A stretch of 64,000 bases of DNA, from positions 104,482,021 through 104,546,020 of the forward strand of contig CM076991.1 in assembly GCA_039090855.1 (NCBI GenBank). Direction: 5' to 3'. The translations under genes and the position numbers were made by a program. This DNA is from Macrothele yani (Eukaryota; Arthropoda; Arachnida; Araneae; Macrothelidae). Shown one piece after another: positions 1 to 11,654 of this stretch. Numbering within the stretch: the stretch's first letter is position 1; each line of letters opens with the position of its first letter. A model generated the notes under the pieces. It saw only the letters and a program-made list of their open reading frames with translations, made no database searches and was not told the origin of the DNA.

Positions 1-525
1 CGATGTTTCTCTTCTTATATGCCAACGTCCATCCGTTCGATAAAGCAGAAAACGTGACTCACCAAAAAACGCAATAATTTTTCCAATCAGCGGAGGTCCA
101 ATTCCGATAATGCCGCGCAAATATAAGCCTTTTCTGTCGATGTACCTTCGTTAGCATGGGTACAGCGACCATCCGTCTGCATCGGAGCCCTATATGCAAC
201 ATGGTTCTCTGAACTGTCGTTTTAGACACACTTCCGGTAGCTCCCTGGTTCAATCGGCCAGTGAGTTGCTCCACTGTAGCATGTCGATCGGCTCTCACGC
301 AATTCGCAGCCAATGTTCACCTCTAACATCAATGGCAAGTGGTGCTCCGGAGTTTCCACCTCGCTTATTCGCAATGGTGCTATTTCTCCAATCACGATAC
401 ATTTTAACCACAGCAGCACGCGAACAGTTCACAAACTGCGGGGTTTCAGAAATACTGCCACCCTTGCCGCGAAAGCCGATAATCATCCCTTTTTGCAAAT
501 CTGATAAATCGCTCCTTTTATGCAT
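1..525 (-). pseudogene. Tc1-like transposase relic, N-terminal half
   Basis: Such transposases bind their own inverted repeats and cut and paste the element into TA sites. The start is the ATG at 525-523; the first ~75 residues form the paired-like helix-turn-helix (MHKRSDLSDLQKGMIIGF, then SETPQFVNCSRAAVV). A frameshift near 300 moves reading to the frame covering 313-59, which holds the second DNA-binding segment (ADRHATVEQLTGRLNQG) and RHYRNWTSADWK. Around position 60 the motif that should read WSDESRF is damaged: the frame runs VFW then a stop, and ESRFLLYRTDGRWHIRRE follows in another frame, so the first catalytic Asp is lost. The second Asp and the Glu lie outside the window. This copy cannot make transposase. 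Confidence 0.85.
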
Positions 526-567
526 AACAGCAACGAGTGATATGTTTTAAGAATGCCTACAACACGC

Positions 568-575
568 CTTATATA
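568..575 (-). promoter_or_regulatory. TATA box of Tc1-like family A
   Basis: TATATAAG on the minus strand, about 45 bases upstream of the transposase ATG at 525. The same sequence stands at the same place in the second family copy (63981-63988). Conservation in two copies and the spacing suggest the element's own promoter; this is inference. Confidence 0.5.
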
Positions 576-674
576 CCCCCTAAGCCAGCTTGCGACACGG
601 GCATTATTTCATTGGCTACGAGCTGTTGACGTCAAAAGTAGGAGGTGGTCACAATAATGTGACTTGACTGTGTA

Positions 675-2480
675 TTTGTTTTGTTATCTAGTCAAGTCTC
701 CGCATTCAAATTGTTGAAGCACTCTATTATTTAGATTGGAGTTTTCTATCTACCTTCCTTGAAAAAGCTATTTGGTTGATATGCGAAAGCTTGGAAATAC
801 ATATATACGTAGTTATATTTTGATACCAATAAATCTGATTACTAGTATAGTTTTACTATTCTGTATTTTCTTAACGTTAAGCTAACTTCCTTGTAGAACA
901 CTAAAGGTCTGAGTTTGTTAGCTTTCTTTGAACTTCAGTTTTACTTTAAAACATTACGCAGCATAACTGACGTAAGATTTAAGTTAACGTTGTAAATTGT
1001 CTTCACTGTGGCACTTCAGATTTCTTCTGCCGTAAAAGTTGAATATCTTAACTAACTTATAATTAAGATTTTATAATTATATACGTATTGTTAAGATATT
1101 ACTAAAACAATTTTAGAGAAAATAAGGTTGCTTTCAAATCCAGTTTTTCATTATTTTCAATCAGCATGTCGTTATCCAAACATCCACAAATAGTTCGGAG
1201 TCAGAACAAGGGCACTTTAATCCCAACAGACGTGAAGCTTTCTTAATATAACAAATCGTAGCTCTCTACTTTCTTATAACATCCCAGCAAAAACACAAGT
1301 CCCGGGAAACTGCTGGACGTCAGCTGGCAGTGATGGGTCACTGCTGACTAAAATCTGCAGCTGATCGTACGGCAGCGATCTGTTGGTGGCAGCGCTATCA
1401 ATTGCCAGCCATTGATGGCACTGCCGCATCGCTGTGCATTATGGGCTCCCAAGCAGGCGCCACGAGTGGCCCGGAGTTGGCAACCGAAGCAAAACCAACA
1501 CGAGGCGCAAGCAGCAGAACTACTCACGCGCAAAAGCAACACGTGCACAGTCTCTCGTGGTACCAGTTAGCTGAAGTCGATGCCACGCCATCGTGTTATT
1601 TTTGTGGATGTTAAGATAAAAAAAGCCATACATATAGAGATGCGAATTAATGTCCTTATGAAATGTTGCGTTGACGAAGATTAACGTCGGAGGAAAATTA
1701 TATATATATAATTAATGAGCTGTAAGAAATAGTCAATTACTTTCTTGTATTTATAGAAACTCATTCCACAGCAAAATTCTTTCACTAACACACGAAGAAT
1801 CGAGAATACAAACAGCCATAAAACACACTCACTCCATTCCCATGAACAACAAGAAATAATATCTGCAAACTTAATAAATGTATCGAATAATCCTCCGTTG
1901 ACATACGCTAAACCGTTTCAAACTAAAGTCCACCAAAGACATTGAAAAAAACGAAATGGGTACTTCTGAATTAAATAAAAAAGTATAAATTCATCACAAA
2001 GTGATCAAGTATTTGAAAACATATTACGCAACTCTATATGAATACAATGCACTCATTCATTGGGTGAATACACAAAATTGACAAAATTCGCTGCCAAAAA
2101 TAACCAGAGATAAAGGAAAATGTCTTTCCTATTTAGGGCAGTTTAGAGCAAATGTAGCTTTGAACGGTAGAAAAAAAAGTACATGTTAAAAATGTAACAG
2201 AATCTGACATGAACACGTAAATATATTAATTAAGCAATCGCCCTTCAAGACCACAAGGACAGCACACAACTTTGGAAAACATCTTAAAGCTGGTACACTC
2301 GTTGAAGATAAGTGAAGTTCCCTAAATGTAAATAAAAAAAATCATGACGTTGAAAAAACAAATTTATGAATAATATAAAACAGACATTTATGAAAAATAA
2401 CTGGCAATATTGCAAAATTACAAAGAGAACGCTTCGTTTCACATCGCGCGGGAAAGTAGCTCACTTTCGAGCAAGTTCCC
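675..2480. other. Intergenic, no gene recognised
   Basis: AT-rich DNA with no coding sequence I can recognise. A GC-richer island at about 1290-1615 stands out. It contains short inverted repeats (for example GTCAGC..GCAGTGA at 1320-1335 against TCACTGCTGAC at 1338-1348, and CAGCGAT at 1373 against ATCGCTG near 1430) and two small overlapping frames of 66 and 70 codons on opposite strands, which I do not take as genes. It may be an old foldback element. Confidence 0.4.
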
Positions 2481-2489
2481 ACACCTGAC

Positions 2490-2720
2490 GACGCAGTGTT
2501 GTGGTAAAAGCATCTGCCTTACAACCCAACTGCCGCGGATTTGATACTACACTGATCCACCGGGCGTTTTCCCAGACCTGTTGAGAAAATTCAGCACAGT
2601 GATGTCATAGAGATAAATTTTCTGTGGGGAAAAATAGAGCCAACTCAGCTGTGACGTCATTTAACATTGACCACGTGGAGAAAAAAATGGCGCTCCCAGG
2701 TAAACGTTGATAAGCTGTGA
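2490..2720 (+). repeat. Possible degenerate tRNA-derived SINE
   Basis: GTGGTAAAAGCATCTGCC at about 2500 resembles the left side of a tRNA with an A box. GGATTTGATACT at 2537-2548 is a weakened B box. No poly-A tail or target duplication is evident. The stretch could also be chance. Confidence 0.3.
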
Positions 2721-2901
2721 TGTTTCATTTTGCCACTACAGGGCAATTGAAAAACCAGATCCGTAAGCCATCACTAACGTCACGTGATTTGCCGGCTGCC
2801 ACTGTCGGGAAACTGGCAGATCACATTAGGCTAGCCACCATTTATGGCACGTTCTTATAGGGTCGCTTAAGGGAAACTTGTTGCAGCCACTGCCTGTGAT
2901 G

Positions 2902-3005
2902 ACCAACTGACAACTCACAGGGGTGCCCATATGACAACTCACAGGGGTGCCCATATGACAACTCACAGGGGTGCCCATATGACAACTCACAGGGGTGCCC
3001 ATATG
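2902..3005. repeat. 24-bp satellite, left part
   Basis: About four tandem copies of a 24-bp unit, ATGACAACTCACAGGGGTGC plus CCAT. The array resumes at 3238, so the two parts were one array before the SINE at 3006-3237 entered. The unit is eight codons long, which leaves spurious frames open on both strands (MTTHRGAH repeated). Confidence 0.95.
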
Positions 3006-3237
3006 TTTTTTTTTTTGTTTTTTTTTGAAGTTTAACGACCACCGTGAGGAACTCAATGGGCTATAAGCAGTCGCCCGTCCCTAATTTAGGGTCTAACTGG
3101 TTCCAGGGAAGGGAGAGAACCAGTGCCCGTAAGACAAACACAACATCCATGACTCTCACCGGGATTCGAACCCGGACCCTTACGGACGAATGATCAGAGG
3201 TGCCCATCGCTTAGACCACTGCGCCACCGGGGCGGCG
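3006..3237 (-). mobile_element. tRNA-derived SINE (family A), inside 24-bp satellite
   Basis: Read on the minus strand, the tRNA-like head lies at about 3237-3150, with A box GTGGCGCAGTGGTCTAAGCG and B box GGGTTCGAATCCC. A conserved body follows (TAGCCCATTGAGTTCCTCAC, TTAAACTTC), then the poly-A tail, seen as poly-T at 3006-3026. The 10-bp flank TGCCCATATG occurs on both sides, consistent with a target-site duplication from LINE-driven insertion, although the satellite unit itself carries this sequence. Against other copies it has a TGC insertion at about 3201 that makes AGAGGTGCCCATCG. Confidence 0.9.
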
Positions 3238-3534
3238 GTGCCCATATGACAACTCACAGGGGTGCCCTAATGACAACTCACAGGGGTGCCCATATGACAA
3301 CTCACAGGGGTGCCCATATGACAACTAACAGGGGTGCCCAAATGACAACTCACAGGGGTGCCCATATGACAACTAACAGGGGTGCCCATATGACAACTCA
3401 CAGGGGTGCCCATATGACAACTCACAGGGGTGCCCATATGACAACTCACAGGGGTGTCCATATAACAACTCACAGGGGTGTCCATATGATAACTCATAGG
3501 GGTACCCTGTTGCGACATATGACAACTCACAGGG
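3238..3534. repeat. 24-bp satellite, right part
   Basis: About twelve copies of the same 24-bp unit as at 2902-3005, with point variants (CTAACAGG, TCCATATAACA) clustering toward the right end, where a GTTGCGAC insertion breaks the period near 3510. The open frames on both strands are repeat artefacts. Confidence 0.95.
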
Positions 3535-3540
3535 GTGCAA

Positions 3541-5310
3541 GCTGCTGGCATTGGTAGCTGCTTGCGTTGGATTGAGTGCTAGCCCAGAAAGACTGTTTTC
3601 GCTGAGATATGACGTGTATTAATTATGTGGACTAGATCGCAAATTGCTCATAGCATTTCAAAACAGTGCACACAGAAGATTGCTTAAGCATAGTCAGTTC
3701 AGCACAGCACCCTTAATATTGAACACTTGAGTTCTTATCTCTCGGGACTTACTACGTAGTTGCACTTTGACCTGTTGTCAGGTGTTACCAACATCAAATC
3801 CATCGATGGGGAATTTGTGGCGTTCAGTCGGAAAAACGTTTAACAAGAAGAACCAAATTTCTCCAAGCATAGAGGAACTCCGAAAGGGGTAAAATTAAAA
3901 GTATACGTTACAAAGAGCATGGTAGATATCCTATATGAATGAAATATCATTTTCAATTATAAAAACAATTATGTAAAAAAAACGTATAAATTAAGGTTAT
4001 TTTATTGTGCTTAAGCAATGTATGAGTTTTCTGAGGAGTTTGTTAAATGAACGAAAGTTTTAAACAGTTGTCTGCTCAAAAATAGTGACTTTACGTGTTT
4101 ACCACGTGCCTTGAAAGAAGGTTTATTTTAGGGTTATTTATGACGTAAAATAAGATATTTAAAACTGAACAGAAGACAGTTAAAAGCAGCGATAAGTATT
4201 TTGTAAAGCAAAATTGTTTTCAAGATATTTCAGTTATATATATCAGAGCACCAAAGACTTTCCGCTGCTTTTGTTGATGTTCCTTTCCGCTTCCGTTTCG
4301 CAATTTCCAATTTATTTTCAGAATCATCGTTCATTAAAAATCTTTTGAAAAAAACAGATGCACTGAAAAACAAACTTGCTCATTAGGATTCAATATTTTT
4401 GCAGTACGTATCATTTTTGTCCTATAGCTACCTTAGAATAAGTTTAATCTTATTCTAAGGTGGCTGAAAATAATATCACGGACATATCCTGAGAAAATCA
4501 GATGATTCTTGGCCTTTAGTATAAACACAGACGTGCTCAAACACAAGCTTGCTCATTACGATTCAATAATTCAGTTCGCTTAGTTTAAATTCTTCAGTAT
4601 AGCTTAAATTTCTTTTGAGGCGCCTAAAAGTAACTTTGTAGGCTTATGCTTGAGTAATCAAGTGAGTTCGGGCTGTATTAAGAAAAATATTTCAAGTTCG
4701 AGGAATCAGAAGGTATTTACTTCCATTATATTTTGTGAATATTAATTCTTTGATATGTTGAATCATTTGTTTCAACGTCTTGTTTCCGAGCAAACAAGCT
4801 TTATAAAACGTGTGCACGCATTTCTGTTTATTAGCATTCTCGCTGGCATTTCACTTTTTATTTAGATTGCCTTTTTATCACTTTACTCACGTATGTTTTA
4901 TATTTCTGTCTTCGAATTCATCACCTTCCGGTTTGTTAAGTACTCTGAAATCAGTATTGTAGTTGAACGTCTCCGGCTCCATCTATAGCCGGAGGCTGTG
5001 GCAAACATAAAGCGCCAGCAAGCAAAACTGCATTTTTTGCATTGTCATAACTTCTTCATAATAAATATGTGATTTGTCATCGCTTTGTTTCAGATATCTT
5101 CTTAGCTTTGGAATGTTACTTTTCGTACTTTAGGTCACAGAACCAAAAGCCGTGTTTCATCAAAAATACCATAACGCCCAAATTGTCTGCTGCTACTTTT
5201 TGAATTTTTGTCCCCATTTTTACAGATTAACAAAGAAAGGTATATGGCTGGGTCACCACACGGAGATTCTTATCTGTCGACATGATATGCATTGATCTCC
5301 AGGCCTTTAA
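3541..5310. other. Intergenic, no gene recognised
   Basis: AT-rich, no coding sequence recognised. Holds a 17-bp hairpin at 4426-4465 (listed separately) and a rough direct duplication: CAAACTTGCTCATTAGGATT at 4371 and CAAGCTTGCTCATTACGATT at about 4543. Confidence 0.4.
4426..4465. repeat. Near-perfect 17-bp hairpin
   Basis: AGCTACCTTAGAATAAG (4426-4442) is the inverted complement of CTTATTCTAAGGTGGCT (4449-4465) with one mismatch, around a 6-base loop TTTAAT. It may be a remnant of a miniature inverted-repeat element. The stem is rather short for a microRNA precursor. Confidence 0.6.
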
Positions 5311-5317
5311 TAAAGGC

Positions 5318-6890
5318 ATTTATTGCATTCTTCCACGGAGAGGAGGTTTGGATACTATGGGAGTGAAGGACGCCTCCTGGGAGAAGCGAACTCCTGGTTC
5401 ACCTTTTCCAAAAACAATCACTGCATTCTTCCACGGAGAAGGGGTATGATACTATGGGAGTGAATGACGCTTCCCTGGTAGAAGCGAACTCCTGGTTCAC
5501 CTTTCCCAAAGACAATCACTGCATTCTTACACGGAGAAGAGGTATGATACTATGGGAGTGAATGACGCTTCCCTGGTGGAAGCGAACTCCTGGTTCACCT
5601 TTCCCAAAGACAATCACTGCATTCTTACACGGAGAAGAGGTATGATACTATGGGGTGAAGGACGCCTCCTGGGAGTAGCGAACTTCTGGTTCACCTTTTC
5701 CAAAGACAATCACTGCATTCTTCCACGGAGAAGAGGTATGATACTATGGGAGTGAAGGATGCCTCCTGAGAGAAGCGAACTCCTGGTTCACCTTTCCCAA
5801 AGACAATCACTGCATTCTTACACGGAGAAGTGGTATGATACTATGGGAGTGAAGGACGCCTCCTAGGAGAAGCGAACTCCTGGTTCACCTTTCCCAAAGA
5901 CAATCACTGCATTCTTCCACGAAGAAGAGGTATGATACTATAGGAGTGAAGGACGCCTCCTGGGAGTAGCGAACTTCTGGTTCACCTTTTCCAAAGACAA
6001 TCACTGCATTCTTCTACGGAGAAGAGGTATGATACTATGGGAGTGAAGGACGCCTCCTGAGAGAAGCGAACTCCTGGTTCACCTTTCCCAAAGACAATCA
6101 CTGCATTCTTACACGGAGAAGTGGTATGATACTATGGGAGTGAAGGACGCCTCCTGGGAGAAGCGAACTCCTGGTTCACCTTTCCCAAAGACAATCACTG
6201 CATTCTTCCACGGAGAGGAGGTATGATGCTATGGGAGTGAATAACGCTTCCCTGGTAGAAGCGAACTCCTGGTTCACCTTTCCCAAACACAATCACTTTA
6301 GTTATAGACGGAGAAGAGGTGTGTTACTATGGGAGTGAATGACGTTTCCCTGGTAGAAGCGAACTCCTGGTTTACCTTTCCCAAAGACAATCACTTCATT
6401 CTTCCACGGAGAAGAGGTGTGTTACTATGGGAGTGAATGACGTTTCCCTGGTAGAAGCAAACTCCTAGTTCACCTTTGCCGAAGACAATCATTGCATTCT
6501 TCCACGGAGAGGAGGTTTGATACTATGGGAGTGAAGGACGTCTCCTCAGAGAAGCAAACTCCTGGTTCACCTTCCTGAAAGAAAATCATTGCGTTCTTCC
6601 ACAGAGAAGGGGTGTAATGCTGTGGAAGTGAATGATATCTACCTAGAAGAAGCAAACTCTTGGTTTATGCCGTTGGTCCGGGAGAGACATCTTTCCCAAA
6701 GGCAATCATTGCATTCTTCCACGGAGAATAGGTGTGTTAGAATAGGAGTGAATGACATCTACCCGGGAGAAGCGAACTCCTGTTTCACCTTTCCCAAAGC
6801 AATCATTGCATTCTTCCACGGGAAAGAGGTGCAATGCTATGAGAATTAATGACGTCTGTCCGGGAAAAGAAACTCCTGGTTCACTACTTT
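5318..6890. repeat. ~97-bp satellite array, about 16 units
   Basis: The phrases GCATTCTTCCACGGAGAAG, GTATGATACTATGGGAGTGA and GCGAACTCCTGGTTCACC recur every 95-100 bp. Units toward the right (after ~6600) are more diverged and carry insertions such as CGTTGGTCCGGGAGAGACATC at ~6670. Small frames of 60-94 codons inside it are not genes. Confidence 0.95.
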
Positions 6891-7587
6891 CTTTAGTGAC
6901 GACATTGGTACCTGAGAGTGACTCTGCTAAATTCGTAAAGGCCAGGAAAGTTCAAAATACATACGGAGTAAATTCTGCTGAAAACATTCTATTCACTGTG
7001 GACAGGCGATTTGGTCAGCCGTGGTTGTATCGATGAACGGGCGTTTTGGGCGGTATGGTCGTTAAAAGGTTAAATCATCCACTTTAAGTTTTGCTGTGAT
7101 CAACATGGACTCTCATTTACCTTTATTTTCAGAGTGGCGTTGATACTAAATTTGCAAATAATGGAGTGGCAGTAGCAGTTCACATTTGAAATTAATATTA
7201 TTTCTCCAATCTGTTAAAGACACGTTGAAATGCGAATGTTTTACAATAAAACAGTCAAGCAGAAGAACTATACGAAACATAATTAAAGTAAAATATATAG
7301 TTGGGAAGTAAAAACTCAGCAATACATAGCATTGGTAATGAAAAGGTAGACAAGAATCGATATCAGTAAGGAAAGATGAATTTGCGTTCGAGATACACTA
7401 AGTGGGAAGGCTTAATTTTCCTTGATAGTTAACTTGAAACTGGGTGCTCTAAAAGATACCTACCAAGTTTAAACGAAGATATAAATTACACCACAACGGC
7501 TGCAGAGAATGTAAAGAAATTTTGACATTGTACTCAGAGATCGTTGGAATTTGCAGTGTTTCTGTTTCTTTGCAGAAGTCAAGAAAA
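6891..7587. other. Intergenic, no gene recognised
   Basis: AT-rich sequence between the ~97-bp satellite and the transposase fragment at 7588. No repeats or coding sequence recognised. Confidence 0.4.
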
Positions 7588-7810
7588 TGACAACTTATAC
7601 CACAGATAAGCGCACCTTTATCGCGGAAGAGTATTGCCGATCATCGGAGAGTCCGGAAAAAGGTGAGGAGGGCATTCCAGAAGAAGTTCAGCGTCAAAAA
7701 CGGTCCAGACAGACACACTATAAGGAACATCATCACTAAATTTCACGATCCCACCAATATTGGCAGACCTTCCTCACCTTTTCTGGACTCTGCGATTACT
7801 GATAATACTC
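7588..7810 (+). pseudogene. Fragment of a helix-turn-helix (DUF4817-like) transposase
   Basis: The ATG at 7588 opens MTTYTTDKRTFIAEEYCRSS. After a frameshift at the A-run near 7660 the protein continues RRAFQKKFSVKNGPDRHTIR, NIITKFHDPTNIGRPSSP. This is the layout of the N-terminal HTH found in some mariner-group transposases (DUF4817 type: a start like TLEERIFIV, then KF..PS..TI..LV.KF..TGS). The rest is absent; a Tc1-like element begins at 7827 immediately downstream and I do not see the protein resume after it. Small, broken, non-functional. Confidence 0.6.
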
Positions 7811-7826
7811 TTCCACGATGAAGATA

Positions 7827-9046
7827 CGCTGAAGAGCAATTGAATTAGAGATACCTGCCTAGTAACGTGTAGCACCACCTTTCGCCCTGATGACGGCGGC
7901 GATTAGTCTCGGCATGGACTCGACAAGACACCGGAAGCGTTGGGAAGCCATACGGATTCACGACCCCTGAACAAGCTCCCACAGTTCACGAAGATTTGAT
8001 GGAGGGAGGTCAGAGCCTCAAACATCTCTCTCGATGGCATCCCAGATGTGCTCGATGGGACTGAGTTCAGGTGACCTAGCTGGCCAAGGAAGCGTGGTCA
8101 CGTCGGTTGAGTGCTCATCCAACCATTCGGATACAATTCGGGAGCGATGGCACGGTGCATTGTCTTGTTGCAGGATGAGGTCTCCAGTGAGATGTTGAAG
8201 ACGCACAAACGGGAGCAAATAGTCGTCCAGGATATCCCGTTAACATTGACCTGTGAGGGACGATGTCACACGAACCAGGGGTCCCATTTCAGTCCACGTA
8301 AACAGTCCCCAGACGAGAATGCCACCCACACCAGCTTGAAGAGTACCCTGCTGGCAAGAAGGATCCATCGCTTCATGTGGTTTGCGTCGTACACGTATCC
8401 TGTCATCCGCATGTACCAACGTGAATCTCGACTCATCAGTCCAGGCAACATTTTCCCACATATCTAGGGTCCAGTGGCGATGTTCCCGCGCCCATGCTGA
8501 TCTTTGCACCCTGTGATGTGCGGTCAGCAGCTGTACCCTCGTGGGACGCTGGCTTCTGTACCCCATAGCGGTGAGATGGTTCTGGATGGTGTGGCTGCTT
8601 ACACGTTTTTGTACACCAGCGTTAAATTGCCGAGTGATTTCTTGCACTGTGGCCCGTCTATCCGCTGTTACAATGCGAGCTAACAGACGATGACCCCGCT
8701 CATCCACACGTTGTTGTCCACGGCTGTTGCCCCTTGCAGGGATGGTTTTACCGGATTCGATGTACTCACGGTGCACCCGTGGCACAGTGGCTCGTGAAAA
8801 TCCCAGTGCCTGCACGACTTCCAAGATGCAGTGACCCATTCGTCGGGCCCCGACAATTTGTCCACGATCAAATGCGCTTAGATCCTTCGTCTTACCCATA
8901 CTGCATCCGACTCTTACGGATTCCCGTCGCATCACTCCTTATATTGTCGTATCGCTGCATACGTCATGTCGTTTCCGTTTACAGGGCTGCCCACAGCACC
9001 ACATTTGCATAACGCCAGCTGTCTCTAATTCAAGTGCTCTTCAGTA
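7827..9046 (-). mobile_element. Tc1-like DD36E transposon (B), full length but dead
   Basis: Inverted ends are CGCTGAAGAGCAATTGAATT at 7827 and, on the minus strand, TACTGAAGAGCACTTGAATT at 9046, each next to TA (7825-7826; 9047-9048). The ends are 1.22 kb apart, a normal Tc1 length. The internal gene on the minus strand is broken (next entry). Confidence 0.9.
7859..8899 (-). pseudogene. Tc1-like transposase relic, DD36E spacing
   Basis: The probable start is the ATG at 8899-8897 (MGKTKDLSAFDRGQIVGARR); an upstream in-frame ATG at 8935 also exists. The frame runs well through two HTH regions (EVVQALGFSRATVPRVHREY; TVQEITRQFN), REHRHWTLDMWENVAWTDES with the first catalytic Asp (TDESRF), and GGILVWGLF. 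It shifts near 8240 to a second frame with QQDNAPCHRSRIVSEW and SPELSPIEHIWDAIERDV. 36 residues separate the second Asp from the Glu, as in the DD36E (Incomer) group. Two in-frame TGA stops follow (near 8016 and 7967) before the C-terminal MPRLIAAVIRAKGGATRY and the natural stop at 7861-7859. All three catalytic residues survive, but the frameshift and stops kill it. Confidence 0.9.
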
Positions 9047-9048
9047 TA

Positions 9049-9500
9049 TGCTGCCCCGTGGTAGATGTCATTTCCTCGATTCCTGCAGGGAAATGGGGAA
9101 CACTGGTGTATCGCAAATTCCAACTGTCTGTGAATATCATTAATAATATTTCTTCGAATTTTCTGCAGCCGTTGTGGCCGTTTAAACTTGGTAGATATCT
9201 TTTGGGACACTTGGTAGTGATATCCAGCCCGATTTAAAGAATGTTGCGAATGGGAAAACTATTCCTTTTGAACATAAAGGTAAAATTCCCAGCTTGATAG
9301 AATAGTAGCGAAATGTCGATGGCAGCTTATTAAATCACGTGAGAGACATAGCTGTTGTCTTTTTTGAAAATCACATTCATAGCTTTTATCTTAGCTGAAA
9401 AGCAGGAAACGGAAAAATTATTTGCTTGTAGATATTTTTGGGGAGGATAGGGGGGGGGGTTAACTGCAGCAAAGGGGAAGATCCAGTGAAATCAGACAGA
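9049..9500. other. Intergenic, no gene recognised
   Basis: AT-rich sequence with a G-run at 9450-9460 and nothing coding that I recognise. Confidence 0.35.
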
Positions 9501-9504
9501 CACA

Positions 9505-9598
9505 TCAGCTATGCCCCAACCGGAACTTGAACTCGGGGCATCTTCGAAAATGTTTTAGGAGTCAACACCTCAGACAACTGGGCTACTGCGCTTGTTGA
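9505..9598 (-). repeat. tRNA-like SINE head
   Basis: On the minus strand GCGCAGTAGCCCAGTTGTCT (an A box of form TAGCCCAGTTG) is followed about 45 bases later by CCCGAGTTCAAGTTCCGG (B box AGTTCAAGTTC), closing with GGTTGGGGC. Spacing fits a tRNA-type internal promoter. Different in sequence from SINE family A. Body and tail are not resolved. Confidence 0.5.
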
Positions 9599-9599
9599 T

Positions 9600-11330
9600 T
9601 AGCTGGACAGTTTGTTGGATTTCTAGATACATGAGTTAAGGCAAAATTATTTTGCTGTAAGATTTGTTGAGATGAATCGAAATATTCATTTTGAAAGAAA
9701 AGCAAGAGTGAAAAATATACAGGACAGGGCAGCACATGGTGTACATCTTGGCAGACAAAGTAGGCCGGAACATTATATTCTAAGTAGAACAATGTGAAAA
9801 TGCAGAAATATGAAACAAGAGCAGAGTTCAAAGCTTCAACGGCGTGTGCCGTGCAGTAACACTGTTGCTGACGTTGATTCATGCCTGTGTCGATAATGAC
9901 CAGCCGACAAAGTATCATATTATTTCATTATTTTTTCTTGGTATTCCAATGTATAATATCATTAATATCGATTCTATTTACTACATAATGAAAATGCTGT
10001 ACTAGAAGTCCCTATAATCCATTACCACAGTTCTGCATTGATATTAAAAAATTGTCCGCAGCAAACATAGTGTATGATATATTAAAAATTGTCCGCAACA
10101 AACCTCCAAAAAAGGAGGAAATTGAATTTGTTGACACGGTGGTGTAACCATTTTGGAAGAAGAGTAAATGAAAGCAAAATAGTCAGTTTGTGTTAGCTAT
10201 GAAATTAAGAATGAACGAAACTGGATTCTTTTACTTTTTAGACAACCGGTGAATTGTATATTTTTGCTTGGCGAACAGATGTGGGAACGAGCCAAGGAAC
10301 GACAAATCAAAATAATGTATTCTTGATGAAATTGTAGTGGACATAAGAATAGGAAGTTCGGAAAAAAGACAGCACGTTATATGAGAAATGAACCCTAAAT
10401 AATCGTAAGCATCTAAGTATTCACAGAATACGGTGTGAAGCTTACAACTAAATTCAGCAGGTATGAAGAGAAATTCTTGTGCTGCTTTTGGACCTGAACT
10501 GGTAAGAGAACACTAGAAATATCTTTGTTGTAATGATCAATGAATAATTGGTGCACTTGAGTGAATCTGACGTAAAACAAGATGTTGTCTGCGAATCTTT
10601 TCAAGTGACAACAAAGAACGACAGAGGAAGATTATCTAAGAAAGCGATGCTAACGAAGTGGAAACTTCTTTTCTCTCGTAAACAATCGTTTTGTCATTGT
10701 CCTTCCTCTTCCGAAGACACGCACCCGTTGTTCTTGAGGCTTCGATCGCATGTGAAGGCTGCTTAAGATCAACACTTATCCAGATACCCTTCTTTTCCTC
10801 ATCCTTCCTTTATCGACCGCTCTTTGTCCGACAGAGAACCCTTCAAAGCCTCTGGCAGAGATCCTCTTAATCTCATCAATTTTTGGAAAGCATATATCCT
10901 CGCGCCATATCTTTGGCGCACAATTCTGCTTTCTCCCCTTAACACTCGAGAAGTACTGAAACTTCGCTAATGTAAAGAAAAGCATAAAGATATTTGCGAT
11001 ATTTTAGAAAACCTGTGCAGTACTTAAAGGCGAAAACACGACTTGTAAAAGTGAAATCAGGAATGTCTAAGCTGCTTATTTTGTGATTGTTGCTTACCGT
11101 TTTAACGTTAGCACATGGGACTTGCTCTAGGTTATTTATTACCCTTCAAAGTGTTCCTGATTCTTGAAACTATCGATAAACTTGGTAATTTTGCTAATTT
11201 AGAATTGTATTATATTGTTATTTTTTAGTTAATTTATATAATGATTTCAACTATCAACGCGTTTGTTGAACGTGTCCTCCTCCTTTTCTAAATATTCCTC
11301 TGTCCTCATATGATTTCTCCTTTTCTCTTG
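9600..11330. other. Intergenic, no gene recognised
   Basis: AT-rich. A ~50-bp imperfect direct duplication lies at about 10044-10105 (ATTGTCCGCAGCAAACATAG / ATTGTCCGCAACAAACCTCC). Short frames on both strands (up to 111 codons at 9583-9918, minus) have no recognisable domain. Confidence 0.35.
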
Positions 11331-11334
11331 AAGG

Positions 11335-11640
11335 GAACCACTTTTTCCTTTTGTTGAAGTTACCTCGATGTCTGTCCCAATATTTGTTTTGGATGGTTGT
11401 TTAACCCACTTTTCATTCAAACTTCTGTCTTTCAATCTTTTGAGATTGTTTTCCGATTTTAAAGTATTAAATTCTTAAATAACCATTCACTGACAGTACA
11501 GAATTAAGCTCCAGGACTGAAACAATGCGTATTCACATGTTCTTTGGTTCATGAAAGTGCGTTTTAATAATCGCCAAATGTCTCGAATAAACATTCACTG
11601 ATAATATGCAGTTGTACTCCAGAACTTTCAAAATCACAAT
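11335..11640. repeat. Left ~300-bp direct repeat flanking a minisatellite
   Basis: The segment with CCTTTTGTTGAAGTTACCTC, CTCGATGTCTGTCCCAATAT, AACATTCACTGA and ATATGCAGTTGTACTCCAGA recurs in the same orientation at 12355-12640. The 30-bp array sits between the two. It has no LTR hallmarks (no TG..CA ends, primer site or gag-pol). Confidence 0.8.
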
Positions 11641-11654
11641 TTTTCCTTTTGTTG

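Larger units (their letters stand above)
1..672 (-). mobile_element. Tc1-like transposon family A, left part outside window
   Basis: The terminal inverted repeat lies at 640-672 and is followed by TA at 673-674. Read on the minus strand the end starts CACAGTCAAGTCACATTATT. The same end, CACAATCGAGTCACATTATT, opens at 63884 on the plus strand, so both window edges hold the same family in opposite orientation. The other end of this copy is beyond position 1. The element carries a broken transposase (next entry) and a TATA box at 568-575 upstream of its start codon. Assignment to Tc1/mariner rests on the transposase sequence and the TA flank. Confidence 0.85.

Noticed and set aside
3246..3557. 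MTTHRGAH-repeat frame of 103 codons and its mirror on minus
   Set aside because: 24-bp satellite artefact, open on both strands.
4426..4465. microRNA precursor
   Set aside because: The stem is only 17 bp with a short loop and there is no expression evidence.
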